From Tritrichomonas musculus (taxonomy: Eukaryota; Parabasalia; Tritrichomonadida; Tritrichomonadidae): 64,000 nt of DNA. Under the pieces are notes generated by a model. The model made no database searches, was not told the origin of the DNA, and was given only the letters and a program-made list of their open reading frames with translations. Position numbers and translations under genes: made by a program. Positions within the stretch are counted from its first letter, which is position 1. Every line of letters begins with the position of its first letter. Positions 40,263 through 50,898 of this stretch are shown here, one piece after another. Location: positions 1,054,001-1,118,000 of the forward strand of contig JAPFFF010000004.1 in the NCBI GenBank assembly GCA_039105265.1, read 5' to 3'.

Positions 40263-42701
40263 TCAATGAAAAACTAATCTCTGAGTCGTTCCTCTCATAA
40301 TATAAGAAGAACAATTTTTTACAACAGGTTTTGTTGGTTCAATTTTTCCAGAAATTCCATTTCTCGTTTGATGTAAACAATTATCAGCAATTTGGCCATC
40401 TTGATTTGTAATTGTTGCTGATGCTGAATTTGGAGTTGCTTGAAATTGATGTTGTACCAAACTTTTTCTATTAGATCCGATCATCTGCCTTTGTTGATTA
40501 AATTGTGATTTATAAATCATGTTGCTTGAAGGCTGTGTTCTCACTTGTTGAAATTGATGAATTGGTAAATGTTGTTGTTGCTGGATTTGTTGAGTTTGTT
40601 GCTGTTGTTGAAATCTGCTTTTATTTTGGACAATTGAATGCATGCAAAGGTTGCTTTCATTATTATTGTTGTTTGTATCATTTAAAATATTAGTTGGTCG
40701 GGGAGAGAATGAGAAACTTGTTCCATTTATATAACTATTTCGATTTCGTGGTCTGACCACTCGTGTAGAGACTGCGTTTGCACTTGAAATAGAGATATTA
40801 CTGGGACATGCTTTATTATTATTTTTGCGAGGTGCTGCTGTTTTGAGATCATGTGGAAGTTGTGGTTTTTGAGGCTGTCTTGGTGTCAATTTTGAGAAGA
40901 GTAATGGTTCAGAAAAGTTTGTTTTGAAATTTTTTTGATCAAGAATTTCTTTTGAAAAAAGAGTGTCTCTGTTACATCGAACTTTCAAATCGTGAAAAAC
41001 TGTTTTATCGAATTTTGGTGAAGGATTCAATCGACAAATGAAAGAGAAAGGTATTCTTTTTGTTGCAAGCATCAAAGCAGCATCATTTGAAATTTCAATC
41101 TGAACTGATTCCATTACTTTGCTATATATAGCTGAGAGTAAATCAACAATTAAAATTACTCTTCCCATGTATTTTTTCTTCAGTAAAGCAAAGACGCAAA
41201 AATAGCAAATATGCTTTACAAATGATATCATCCATTGAGTTTCATTTCGTGCTTTGATAAGAAAAGGAGGAAGAAGAGAGCAGATTGTGTGCGATAATAC
41301 TTTATCTTTGATTGCTTGGAACATGCATAGTTGAACGAATTGGAAGCAATTTTCATTTCTGTTGTTTAAATTTTCTTTATAGTAAGTAGCCATAAAAAGA
41401 ATTGAGTTATGATCAATACTTCTATCCACTTTAAGTATAATTTGTTGTGAAGTATTATTTTCATTTGGGTTGTTATCATCTGTATTATTGTTATCATTGG
41501 GAGTTGAATTATCGTCGTCATCATCAAAATTATTGTTTGTGGTGTTGCTAATTGAGTTGCTGTTTTCTTCATCTGCTTGCTCAAATAAGTTTCGAAAATG
41601 CTTAATAACAGATATTCCAGATTGCTTAAAATATAGAATGAGTTGAAGTGAAAGCGGACATAAATGATATGATTTTCCACAAGCTGAAATAAATGAATCA
41701 AAAAAAGTAACAAACTGAGGAAGTTGAAATTTTCGCTTTATAAAGTTGAGAAGTCGAACGCAATTTCGAAATATATGAATTTCCAGAGAAACATCTGAAT
41801 TTTCGTTGCTATTGCTACTATTGTGTGATATGAAAAAAAGTAATTTATTCCATAGTCTATTAAGAATTTCATTAAATCGGCCAACTTCAGAATAGTGCCC
41901 AATCAAAATATCAAAAATCAGCTCGATTAAAATGAACAATGATTCACTTTTTTTAAATAAATGCTCCGATTGAATATTCAAATTAGAAGATAAATTTAAA
42001 TTGTTAGATATGAACGGCATCATTTGATCAAGAAAGAGATCAATAGCACCTGATGAATTAAGAAAGGTGGACAAGATCCAATGCTTTTGACGATTTAATT
42101 TTAATAAAATTTCAAAAAAAATGTCTGCCCTGATATTTAGAATTTTCGGATCTTTGGGATCATAAAGATGAGATGAAAATCCCCAAGTAAATACAGAAAA
42201 ATTTGTGCTACACGGTAAATTCTCTAAAAATCTTATCAAAAAATCTGTGTCCGTCACCGTAAATTGAGGATATGATTTATTGTTATGTTTGATTATAAAA
42301 TAAATATTAATAATGAAATCATTGAAAGAATAAAACTCGTGTGGAAAAGTGAGAGTATCTCCAAAAAGCTTCTCGATGATTTTTTGTAACCTCTGGAAAA
42401 AAACAATTTTGTATTTTGAATAGAGTTCTTCATTTTCAAATTGACTTTCGTTCATATTATTATTATTTAATCTGTTATGATAGTCAAATATACAATTAGT
42501 GATATTATTACTATTACGTTCACCTTGATTAAAGGAAATTTCTTTAATTATATCGCTAAGAATGAGCATTGGTGGAAAATATCTATCCCAAATGGGGTCA
42601 AGAATCTGAGGATCTGGAAATTCGTTATATTTAGTTGAAGAAAAATTAATTGAAAACTCGCTTTGCCAAAAGTTAATGGCGAGTTCATCTATGTTTTGCA
42701 T
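40263..42701 (-). CDS. large Asn/Gln-rich protein of unknown function
   Basis: 812 residues. The first about 600 are hydrophobic-helical without transmembrane character, resembling an alpha-helical repeat or armadillo-like fold (WILSTFLNSSGAIDLFLDQ, FILIELIFDILIGHYSEVG, CVRLLNFIKRKFQLPQFV, MISFVKHICYFCVFALLKK). A disordered Asn/Asp insert lies at about 385-425. The last about 180 residues are basic and disordered with a glutamine-rich run (RFQQQQQTQQIQQQQ, about 695-710) and many Ser/Asn. I do not recognise a family; the layout would fit an RNA-related or scaffold protein, but that is a guess. The start ATG at 42701 begins MQNIDELAINFW. The frame is uninterrupted over 2.4 kb, which supports a real gene. 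Confidence 0.75.
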   Translation of the reverse strand: MQNIDELAINFWQSEFSINFSSTKYNEFPDPQILDPIWDRYFPPMLILSDIIKEISFNQGERNSNNITNCIFDYHNRLNNNNMNESQFENEELYSKYKIVFFQRLQKIIEKLFGDTLTFPHEFYSFNDFIINIYFIIKHNNKSYPQFTVTDTDFLIRFLENLPCSTNFSVFTWGFSSHLYDPKDPKILNIRADIFFEILLKLNRQKHWILSTFLNSSGAIDLFLDQMMPFISNNLNLSSNLNIQSEHLFKKSESLFILIELIFDILIGHYSEVGRFNEILNRLWNKLLFFISHNSSNSNENSDVSLEIHIFRNCVRLLNFIKRKFQLPQFVTFFDSFISACGKSYHLCPLSLQLILYFKQSGISVIKHFRNLFEQADEENSNSISNTTNNNFDDDDDNSTPNDNNNTDDNNPNENNTSQQIILKVDRSIDHNSILFMATYYKENLNNRNENCFQFVQLCMFQAIKDKVLSHTICSLLPPFLIKARNETQWMISFVKHICYFCVFALLKKKYMGRVILIVDLLSAIYSKVMESVQIEISNDAALMLATKRIPFSFICRLNPSPKFDKTVFHDLKVRCNRDTLFSKEILDQKNFKTNFSEPLLFSKLTPRQPQKPQLPHDLKTAAPRKNNNKACPSNISISSANAVSTRVVRPRNRNSYINGTSFSFSPRPTNILNDTNNNNNESNLCMHSIVQNKSRFQQQQQTQQIQQQQHLPIHQFQQVRTQPSSNMIYKSQFNQQRQMIGSNRKSLVQHQFQATPNSASATITNQDGQIADNCLHQTRNGISGKIEPTKPVVKNCSSYIMRGTTQRLVFH

Positions 42702-43346
42702 GCTATAGGATAAATTTTCTAGTGTTGTTATGAAAAATGTTTTGTTAAAGATTGAATAAAACTATTCAAATTTTTAGCTTTTTCGAATAAAGATTTTATT
42801 CAACATATTTTTAAGAAATGTAAATTTTATAATTTTATTAGAAATGTAAATGAAAACACTATTATTAAATATATATTTATATGCATGTTTATATTTATAA
42901 TCATATTAACCTGAATATATTTATCAATATTTGGGAATTTTTAAGATATTTAAAAGAAATTTTATATGAAATCTTTTCAAATTGTTTTTTATTTGGATCA
43001 ATTTGAAAAGAAATTAATTATAATTTCAATGATCATACGTCAAATTAATTGAATTTATTATCATATTTATATTGATAATAGATTCAATATCCGTGTTTCT
43101 ATAGTAATTAAAGAACGCTAATATTTTTATTTATTTATTTTTGAAATCATGAGATATAATGATAAAAGAATTAGTTAATCATTATAAAAGTTAACTTACT
43201 ATATTAGTTAAGTAAAAAATCCGTAGAAAATGAGAAATGAAATAATTAAAAAATATTCATATAATTCAATATTTTATTCAATATTCAATTTTTTTGAAAG
43301 CATAGTTGACCATATAAACCTATAAATTTCCAAATAGAAAAAACAG
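42702..43346. other. AT-rich divergent spacer
   Basis: Between the minus-strand Asn/Gln-rich gene and the plus-strand Rab. No repeat or frame. Both promoters should be here, but no convincing initiator stands out next to the Rab ATG. Confidence 0.5.
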
Positions 43347-44018
43347 ATGAAACCAATTTCGAATGATTCAAATAACAGCTATAAAGTCATAACTCTTGGC
43401 GAAGCTGGAGCTGGAAAAACAAGTCTCCTTCTTCGTTACACGCGAAATGTATTTGATCCCAATATATCTACAACAATTGGTGCAAATTTTTTTACAGTTC
43501 CTGTTGAATATAATCAGCAGCTTGGTATCGAGCTAGAACTTTGGGATACTGCAGGTCAGGAAAGGTATCGAAGCGTTTTGCCTTTATATTCGCATAATTC
43601 TTCTGCAATTTTACTAGTTTTCGATGTTTCAGGTGATGATCCAGCTGGATCCATTTCATATTGGTATGATTATATAATTAATAACATTAAACTACCAAAC
43701 GTAAGCGAAAATACTGATAATACAGTGCCAGAATCAAACCAAAACAAATTTATTCCTGTTTATTTGGTTGGAAACAAATATGATCTAATTGATGATAAAT
43801 ATAATATTTCTGATTTTCAGCATCAAATCGAAGAAATCGCAAAAAAATATGGTATGAAATTATTCTTTACATCAGCAAAAACAGGACAAAATATAAATGC
43901 ATTATTTAAAACACTTATCAATGATATTGTTAGACTCGAAAACAGAGGAATGGCCATAGAAAAAAGAATGACTTTGGATTCCACAAAGACTGAAAATGCA
44001 AAATGTTGTGGAGGATAA
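43347..44018 (+). CDS. Rab-family small GTPase
   Basis: 223 residues. All GTPase motifs: P-loop GEAGAGKTS (18-26), switch I Thr in STTIGANF (41-48), WDTAGQERYRS (66-76), NKYD (143-146) and TSAK (175-178). Ends KCCGG with a double cysteine for geranylgeranylation, so it is membrane-associated and acts in vesicle traffic. A non-conserved insertion of about 25 polar residues (INNIKLPNVS to NQNKF, about 110-134) lies between strand beta-4 and NKxD and lengthens the protein beyond the usual about 200 residues. Trichomonads have very large Rab families; the subtype cannot be named. It is followed head-to-tail by a second Rab after 333 bp, but sequence similarity between the two is low, so the pair is not a recent duplication. 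Confidence 0.95.
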   Translation: MKPISNDSNNSYKVITLGEAGAGKTSLLLRYTRNVFDPNISTTIGANFFTVPVEYNQQLGIELELWDTAGQERYRSVLPLYSHNSSAILLVFDVSGDDPAGSISYWYDYIINNIKLPNVSENTDNTVPESNQNKFIPVYLVGNKYDLIDDKYNISDFQHQIEEIAKKYGMKLFFTSAKTGQNINALFKTLINDIVRLENRGMAIEKRMTLDSTKTENAKCCGG

Positions 44019-44344
44019 GGGAAAAGTAATTGTTTTGACTTTATTCTGTATGTTTGATATTTGTTTGTTAAAATATTAAATAAATATTTATATATCTTTT
44101 TAATGTTAATTTGATTGAAATGAGGATATAAAAAATAATTATATGAATTTCTAGTTCAATCCAAATAAAATGCACAGTGCTTGCCATTCAATTTTTCCAT
44201 ATCCTTTTCCATATTGTTTTGACTTTTATTTTGATATTATATTCAAAAATTTGATAAATTTTTCATATAATAATCAATGACAATACAAAAAGTTTTTATC
44301 GGAACATATAACCATAGAAAAGAATTTAATCTAATCAATTAATA

Positions 44345-44350
44345 TCAATT
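44345..44350 (+). promoter_or_regulatory. initiator-like element of the second Rab gene
   Basis: TCAATT one base before the start ATG at 44352. It matches the trichomonad initiator pattern and would give a nearly leaderless mRNA. It supports ATG 44352 rather than the TTG at 44349. Confidence 0.4.
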
Positions 44351-44351
44351 G

Positions 44352-44933
44352 ATGAATGATCCGCAATCTCCAAGACCAGTAAAAGTTATCATGCTAGGTG
44401 ATAGCTCAGTCGGTAAGACAAGCATTGTCCTTCAGTTCTACAAGTCTGAATTTGAAGTAAATGGAGAGCCAACAGTTGGAGCTGCTTACGTCACAAAAGT
44501 AGTAAAAACAATTACTGGAAAGGAAATTACTCTTCATATTTGGGACACTGCAGGACAAGAACGATTTAAATCAGTTATTCCTATGTATATGCGAGGATGT
44601 TCTGCGATAGTTCTCGTTTGCGCAACAGATTCAATTGATTCAATTCAAGCTCTTAATGATTGGATGAAAATTGTTACAGATAATGTCGATATAAGTGAAG
44701 TGAACGTATATCTCGTTTTAAATAAAATTGATAAACCGCCTGTTTTCGATATATCAGTTGCAGAATCATGGGCTAAAGAAAGAGATTATGCGTTCTTCAA
44801 AACAAGTGCAAAAGAAAAAAAAAATATAGATGAACTTTTTCAAAAAATTGCTGAAGATTTATCAGCTTCGGCACAAGTTCCGGCAACTCCTGCCGAACCT
44901 GAAAGAAAAACCGAAAAAAAAGGGTGTTGTTGA
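44352..44933 (+). CDS. Rab-family small GTPase
   Basis: 193 residues, standard Rab size. P-loop GDSSVGKTS, switch I PTVGAAYV, WDTAGQERFKS, NKID and TSAK, with the C-terminal prenylation signal KKGCC. Rab5/Rab21-like in general look (GDSSVGKTSIVLQFYKSEF), which in other eukaryotes means early endocytic traffic, but subtype assignment needs a tree. ATG at 44352; the codon before it (TTG) is not a start. Short linker of Ala/Pro (VPATPAEPERKTEKK) before the cysteines. 333 bp downstream of the other Rab, same strand, with AT-rich spacer between. Confidence 0.95.
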   Translation: MNDPQSPRPVKVIMLGDSSVGKTSIVLQFYKSEFEVNGEPTVGAAYVTKVVKTITGKEITLHIWDTAGQERFKSVIPMYMRGCSAIVLVCATDSIDSIQALNDWMKIVTDNVDISEVNVYLVLNKIDKPPVFDISVAESWAKERDYAFFKTSAKEKKNIDELFQKIAEDLSASAQVPATPAEPERKTEKKGCC

Positions 44934-45862
44934 GTTCTATTTTATATTTTTTTTTTTTTATTTATTTTTAATATGTACTGATATGAATAAATATGATTCA
45001 TGTTTTCTTAAAAATGTATTATTATGATAATTACAAAAAACAAAATCACAATTAAAAATACAAATAATATGATTCTTTTTAAAAAGATGATGTGAACGTT
45101 TTCTCTTAGAGATTCCTTTCAAAATTCTCTGCCTTTGTGTCATACCATTAAGTAAAATATTCATTTCATAATGGAATATGCATTCATGAGAAAATCTTAT
45201 GTTGATATATACTGGTGTCATTTATATGATCATCAGTTTAAAAAGTTTAGTCAAATTGGAAAATGAAATATTTGTATTTTTAAGAGAATGAAAGAAAAAA
45301 AATCTTTAAAAGGAATACTTAGGTGCCTTTTATTTCTTAATAAATAAAGAAAACGATTCAAAATCTGATTAGGTATTTTATTTATAGATTCACATTTTTA
45401 AAAAAAAAAAGAGAAAGAGATTCAATAATAGTATTAAAATATCAAAAACCTTTATGAAATGAAGCCTTCAATGTCGAAATGTGAGATATAAATTATGAAA
45501 AGTTTATTTAAAAAGCCGATCTTTGAAAAAGTTATAATATGTCAATTTTGAATTAAATTAACCAAAGAATAATGATTGAAAAAAATATTAACCCAAATTT
45601 TTGATGAATAGATTGAATGCTTGTGAAAATGTTCGTATGATTTCGTTCATATCATGTTTTTATTTCGAAAATCTGATTTATTCATATCATTTGTTTTCAA
45701 TCAACATCATAAACAGTATTGTGAATTTTGTAGAAACTTGAAATAAACAATTGAAAAGGTGAGTAATTATTTTATAAAAGAATTGAATTTGATTTTTTGT
45801 TCACATATTCAATTTCAATATAAAACTATTGAAATTTGTTAAATGAAACATTGAACACATCC
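44934..45862. other. AT-rich spacer
   Basis: T-run after the Rab stop, then sequence without a supported frame; a minus-strand frame at 44958-45221 is low-complexity and not called. No repeat noticed. Confidence 0.5.
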
Positions 45863-47272
45863 ATGTTTTGCTATTCTAAATGGAGGAGAAATAGAAGACG
45901 AAGTCCAATGATTGGTTTCTTTATATTAATCTCTTTCATTCTTTTGATCTCATTCATATTTTTTTCAAATACAAATCTTTGGAACAAAATTGATTTATAT
46001 TTTATATCAACAATGTATTCTAATATGTTAAAAGAGCATGAAAACTTCAATAATTTATACAAATCCAAAAAATATAAGAAAACGAAATATGGCGAATTTA
46101 ATGAAAGAGAAGATAAAACTCATGAAACATATGATTTTCAAATTGATATTGTTATCTCCTGGGTTAATGAAAGTAACTCGAAATGGATAAGCGATTATTA
46201 TGCCTACTCAAAAAAAATCAAAAAAAATTTTACACATATTTTGATAATATTATAGAATTCGATCAATTACGTTATTCACTAAGAACAATAGATAAATATT
46301 TTGAATGTTATAGAAAAATTTTTCTTGTAGTGCCTGATTCAGATCATAAGCCAAAATGGTTAAATAATAATCCAAAGATCGAATTCATGAATCATTCAAC
46401 TATATATTCAAATTATTTTAATTGGTTAAGAATAGAAAAATGTAATAAATCGTCAAAAAAAAATTTACAAAGAAATGATAATTCATTTGATGAAAATGGT
46501 ATAGATATTTCTAATTATCTTCCAACATTCAATTTCAATTCTGTATCATATATAATCCCATTTGTTCCCAATCTCTTAGAACATTTCATATTTTTAAATG
46601 GCCAAATATTCTTTGGAAAAAATACGTTTATTTCTGATTTTTTCACAAAGGAAGGGAAGCCAATTATATATGCTTCAAATAAGAAACCATCTGTAATTTC
46701 AAATTATAAGATTAAGCATTTGCATGAATATTCACTCTGTCACGTTACTTTCATTGAAATTGAATCATCTTTTTTCGTATCAAGAACCTTCCAAAATTTT
46801 ACAACATTTTATCATAATCCATTAGCAATGACAAAAACATTGTATAAAGAAATAATTTCTATTAAAAAATTCAATAATGAATTAAGAGAATCGATCGCTA
46901 ACCGTTTCAGAACAGTTAAAGATATTAGTATGCAAACACTTTATATAGGAACAGGTTTTTCACTTAACAAAATGGATTTCATACAAATAAATAAGTTTAA
47001 TACTCAATTTTACTTGATTAAGAGTATTAGTGATGATATAGGAATTAAATAATATTTTTCACCTTCGTCCAATGTTCTTTTCGATCATCATTGATGAAAA
47101 AAGTTGTGTTGATTATATTAAATCATTTTTTGATAACTTTGTAGGCATGCCATCAACATTTGAAAATGATTAATTAAAGCCATCCATCGTTAAAAAATTT
47201 AAAAATATTTGGCAGCAAAAAGAAAAAGATGCAATGAAGTATCATTATAGTAGTTTAAGAAAAAAGAAATGA
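45863..47272 (+). pseudogene. Stealth-type sugar-phosphate transferase gene, broken
   Basis: ATG 45863 gives a basic start (WRRNRRRSP) and a signal-anchor helix (MIGFFILISFILLISFIFF), as in Golgi type II enzymes. Stealth blocks follow in order: CR1 IDIVISWVNESNSKW; CR2 DQLRYSLRTIDKYFECYRKI with KPKWL; then LEHFIFLNGQIFFGKN; CR3 HNPLAMTKTLYKEI to NRFRTVKD; CR4 remnants YIKSFFDNFVGMPSTFEND near 47120-47170. The frame shifts between CR1 and CR2 within or next to two A-runs (about 46208-46228), again near 47040, and a TAA follows FEND at 47171; a helical tail runs on to TGA 47270-47272. The usual NDD of CR2 reads NGQ, so catalysis was lost even without the frame breaks. Stealth enzymes transfer hexose-1-phosphate onto glycans, as in GlcNAc-1-phosphotransferase. 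One shift could be a sequencing error; several cannot. Confidence 0.75.
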
Positions 47273-47508
47273 AATATTTTAGATCCTAAATTTTGGAATA
47301 CTTTTAAATCCAAAACTCAAAAGTCAAGCTATTTTGTATATCGTTATATTGATCTATAATAAAGTTGTTTTGATTGATCTAAATTGGTTTACGAGGTTTT
47401 TTCATTTGAAAAATTGCTTTCAAAAATCTATGTTTTATCAAATATTGAATAGAAGTGAAAAATGAATTATGGGCTAAAATTTTTTTTCATTGTTTTTTAA
47501 ACTTTTGC

Positions 47509-49218
47509 ATGTTATCGAAAATTAAATTAGATATACATTGTGTACAAGCAAGTAAATTATCAAGCCAGAATTTTGTTTTACCTCCTAGTTCCTTTGTTCA
47601 ATTCTCTCTAAAAAAATTGGAGAAAAATTGTGTAAAAACCCACAAAATTGATAATGCAATCGATCCAATTTGGGATGAACACCTCAGTTTATATGCATCA
47701 GACTTAACAGATACTCTTATTGTTCATTTGAGAAATGGTGATTTTCCTTTTGAGCAATTAATGGACCCACTTGAATTCCCACTTTCAAGTATTTCGCCAG
47801 AAATGCCAATTAACTTTGATAATGATATAAAGCTCGATGGTAAAGATGCAGGTCATCTTGAATTTCATGTTTATTGTGTCAGTGAAGAATTAAGTAAGCA
47901 AAATAATTTGGCGTCATTTTCAATAAATATTTCATTAAAAGAGATTGATAATATTTTATCAGCATACAAAAGTGACGATTTTGTTTTTCTCACTTCAAAT
48001 CAGAAAACAGTCACATGTAACAAAATCATTGCAGATATAATTTCACCAAAAATTGCGAATATTCATAAATGTGATCCGACTGTAGATTTTTTCGACCTAA
48101 GTTTTGCTGATTATCGTTTACTAGAAAAATTAATCAGAAATAAAAATAATGAATACTGTGTCTTTCATAATAATTCAATCGATTTTGATATTAATGATAT
48201 GGATGAGATAATACAAATAGCAGACGCTTTAGGAAATGTTGATCTTTATTCGCAGATGACAGAAAAAGGAGAATTAAATGTTCATAATGTTGTTCATGTT
48301 TTGACTCACAAATTGAGAAACGAAAAATCAATCGAATCAAAAATTATTGACAGAGAAATTGAGTTTATCTCAGAAAATTTTTTTGATATTAATCAATGTC
48401 AATTGATGGATTTAAATTGTGATATATTGCGAATGATTTTTTCAATGAGTACTTTTCATGTTGAATCTGAAGATGATCTTTTTGATTTTATTTATCAAAT
48501 AATCAGCCAAGATCCTAATCCTGAGACAGAATCTTTGCTTGAATTTGTTCAATTTGAATTTTTAACAAAAAAGTATTTGAAAAAATACCTATCTTTATTA
48601 GATTTCGATTCTATGAATTCATCGCTATGGAAAAGAATTTGCAGCCGGCTATTATCAATTCCTCCCAGGCCAATGATTGAATCACCACGTAAATCAAAAA
48701 ATATTATAAAAATTGAATTTGATCATAAAGATCAATTCAACGGTATTTTTCAAAATTTAAATCGTCAATGTGAAGGTAATGCTCATCTAGGGAAAGTTAT
48801 TCAAATAACATCTTCTGGAGATAAATTAAACAACTGTTATGAAATTATTAATAAAAATTGGAATAGTAGATGGTTTACCAAAAATTGCAACTTCAGTTGG
48901 TGGATGGTAGATTTTAAAGAAATGAGTGTATCTTTAACTGGTTATTCTTTGAAAACTTACACTGAGCCTGGTACTGGTTATCCTCATCTACAATCATGGA
49001 TAATAGAAGGATCAAATGACAAAGAGCATTGGGAAAGAATTGATACGCAAGAACCTAATAATTATTTGAAAGGCTCTGGATACTCAAAAATGTTTGAATT
49101 ATCACGTCCAACAATGCCATTTAGATATTTTAGACTAATGTCGAATGGTCCAAATCATGAAGGCAGTTATTATCTATTATTAAGTAGTATTGAATTTTTT
49201 GGCACCATTTATTTGTAA
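47509..49218 (+). CDS. C2 / BTB-like / discoidin-tail protein
   Basis: 569 residues from ATG 47509 (the frame extends upstream only to a GTG at 47455). Residues about 1-120 look like a C2 domain (MLSKIKLDIHCVQASKL, KTHKIDNAIDPIWDEHL), which binds phospholipids, often with calcium. About 130-390 resembles the BTB-like plus BACK-like helical core common in trichomonad proteins (FVFLTSNQKTVTCNKIIADI, DYRLLEKLIRNKNNEY, QIADALGNVDLYSQM-like). The C-terminal about 150 residues are a discoidin/F5-8 C module: CNFSWWMVDFKEMSVSLTGYSLKTY, LQSWIIEGSNDKEHWERID, FRYFRLMSNGPNH, LLLSSIEFFG. The combination suggests a membrane-recruited adaptor with protein-binding ends. The discoidin tail is related in pattern to that of the kinase at 5921. 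Confidence 0.85.
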   Translation: MLSKIKLDIHCVQASKLSSQNFVLPPSSFVQFSLKKLEKNCVKTHKIDNAIDPIWDEHLSLYASDLTDTLIVHLRNGDFPFEQLMDPLEFPLSSISPEMPINFDNDIKLDGKDAGHLEFHVYCVSEELSKQNNLASFSINISLKEIDNILSAYKSDDFVFLTSNQKTVTCNKIIADIISPKIANIHKCDPTVDFFDLSFADYRLLEKLIRNKNNEYCVFHNNSIDFDINDMDEIIQIADALGNVDLYSQMTEKGELNVHNVVHVLTHKLRNEKSIESKIIDREIEFISENFFDINQCQLMDLNCDILRMIFSMSTFHVESEDDLFDFIYQIISQDPNPETESLLEFVQFEFLTKKYLKKYLSLLDFDSMNSSLWKRICSRLLSIPPRPMIESPRKSKNIIKIEFDHKDQFNGIFQNLNRQCEGNAHLGKVIQITSSGDKLNNCYEIINKNWNSRWFTKNCNFSWWMVDFKEMSVSLTGYSLKTYTEPGTGYPHLQSWIIEGSNDKEHWERIDTQEPNNYLKGSGYSKMFELSRPTMPFRYFRLMSNGPNHEGSYYLLLSSIEFFGTIYL

Positions 49219-49375
49219 TTCTATTTCTTCAAAATCTTTTTTTTTTCAATCAAATTAAAAAATATGAGATTCCACTGATTCTAAGCTGTTTATATGTACT
49301 AATAGCGAATAAAACTATTGCTAAGAGTATTTTATCATTGAGAGTATAAGAAACTTTCTAAATTTTGTATGGTTA

Positions 49376-50704
49376 CCCCGTTTTTTCCTTCCATTGCAGA
49401 TTCACCCAAATAATTTATTGAAAAAATTCAATGAAAATTTAGAAAATAAAAATATTTCTTAGAGACTCATTCAAAAAGAATTGTCTATTTACATTCATTG
49501 AATTTTCTATATATTGAAAATATTTTATCTCAATTTTGTTGATATTTGTGAGAAAATGTTATTTGTCATCAGAATTGAAAGATAATTTTTATTGACATCA
49601 TCGGTCCGATTTTTTTTTTTAAATTCCTTTCAGCATAAGTTACTAGCTTATTTTTCGCAATACAGCCGAAGTAAGCATAATAATATATTTGTTGTAACTC
49701 ACAATTCATCATACTCACAAAAAAATCAGATTTTTTTATGTTTTTTTTCATCACAATTTGATTAAATGTGAAATTTTCAACTTTAAAGCAGTTTTTTTCT
49801 AACAGTATTTATTCGTTTATATATGTTTATCGTTTTTTATTTACCTAAACTTCATATTTTTATTATTAAACTATTTATTAAATTATTTAAAATATTTTCA
49901 TATTTTTTATTAGTATTCTAATAATATTGTCCAAGATTTTATTTTTAAACCTATCTAACATACTATTATTCTATTTTTACTATATTTTTTATATGAAAAT
50001 CAAAAATATATATACAATAATTAAAAAGAAAATGCAATTTAGTAAAAAATCTATATGCAATCATATTTGATATTGATTATTAAGACTCTTAATTGGTATT
50101 AAATTTTCATTTTAGGATGTTTTTCACATAAATATTTCAAATTAAATAAAAACTGAGAATTTATGAAATTGAATAATTTAAACATTAGATCTTTATACAA
50201 CTAAGAAAATTTAGTTTAAATAAACAAAAAATATCTAGAATTGATAAAAATATAAACATATCAAAAAAAACACATTGAAGTTTCAAAATCAGATTTGATT
50301 AAAACTGCATATAAAAAAAGATTTTGTTTCGGATAAAGATCTAATTGCCAGAATATGAGTCCAAAATTTTAATTTGATTAGGGAAATAATTGAATATAGA
50401 AAAAATTGATTTTGAGATTTTTCAAATTTAACAATATTATATAAAGCGCTGAAGCGTAACTAAGAAAAGTTAAAATGGGATCATTCCTCAAATATTTGTT
50501 TGGAGTGAAAAATCATCGAATTTATGTTTTTATAACGGATTTTAACGTAAGAAAAATATAACCATAATTTTAAAATTGAATAGGAAATAAAAATTGTCTT
50601 TTTTTGAAAGCAATTTTAATTTTATTTTATTGAATTTTTTTCAGAAAATTTGAATATTTCAATGGTTTATTTGGGTGAATCTGCAATGGAAGGAAAAAAC
50701 AGGG
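49376..50704. mobile_element. 1.33-kb element with TA-flanked inverted ends (Tc1/mariner-like)
   Basis: Bases 49374-49413 and 50667-50706 are reverse complements with one mismatch in 40 (core CCTTCCATTGCAGATTCACC). Both outer ends carry TA, so the element is CCCYG... flanked by TA on each side, as expected for Tc1/mariner insertion at a TA target. The span between the TA pairs is 1,329 bp, the usual length of a mariner, but the interior is extremely AT-rich with no transposase I can read, so it is either a non-autonomous derivative or a very old copy. The inner part of the ends keeps weaker inverted similarity (ATTGAA, TTCAAT blocks). Confidence 0.65.
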
Positions 50705-50892
50705 TATTATTAGATATACAAGTAAAATGATCTGAAAACTTTATATTTTTGTGATGATTATACATCAGCATTTTGTAATAAAAAAGGCAGTATATTGTAT
50801 ACAGCATTTCGTGAATCTCTCATGTTTAAAATTTGTGTCAAATAAATCTCGTTATTAAAAATTGTTTCAACTTTTCTATACAAATTTTTTTT

Positions 50893-50898
50893 TCATTA
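50893..50898 (+). promoter_or_regulatory. initiator-like element
   Basis: TCATTA immediately before the ATG at 50899 matches the trichomonad initiator and fixes the start: the frame is open 22 codons further upstream, but that extension is T-rich and would lie before the transcription start. Confidence 0.45.

Noticed and set aside
43347-44933. Tandem Rab genes as a recent duplication
   Set aside because: Outside the GTPase motifs the two proteins differ strongly and only one carries the polar insertion.
49569-49754. Minus-strand 61-codon frame inside the mariner-sized element as a transposase remnant
   Set aside because: No DDD/E motif or helix-turn-helix pattern; composition is Lys/Ile/Tyr-rich as expected from AT sequence.
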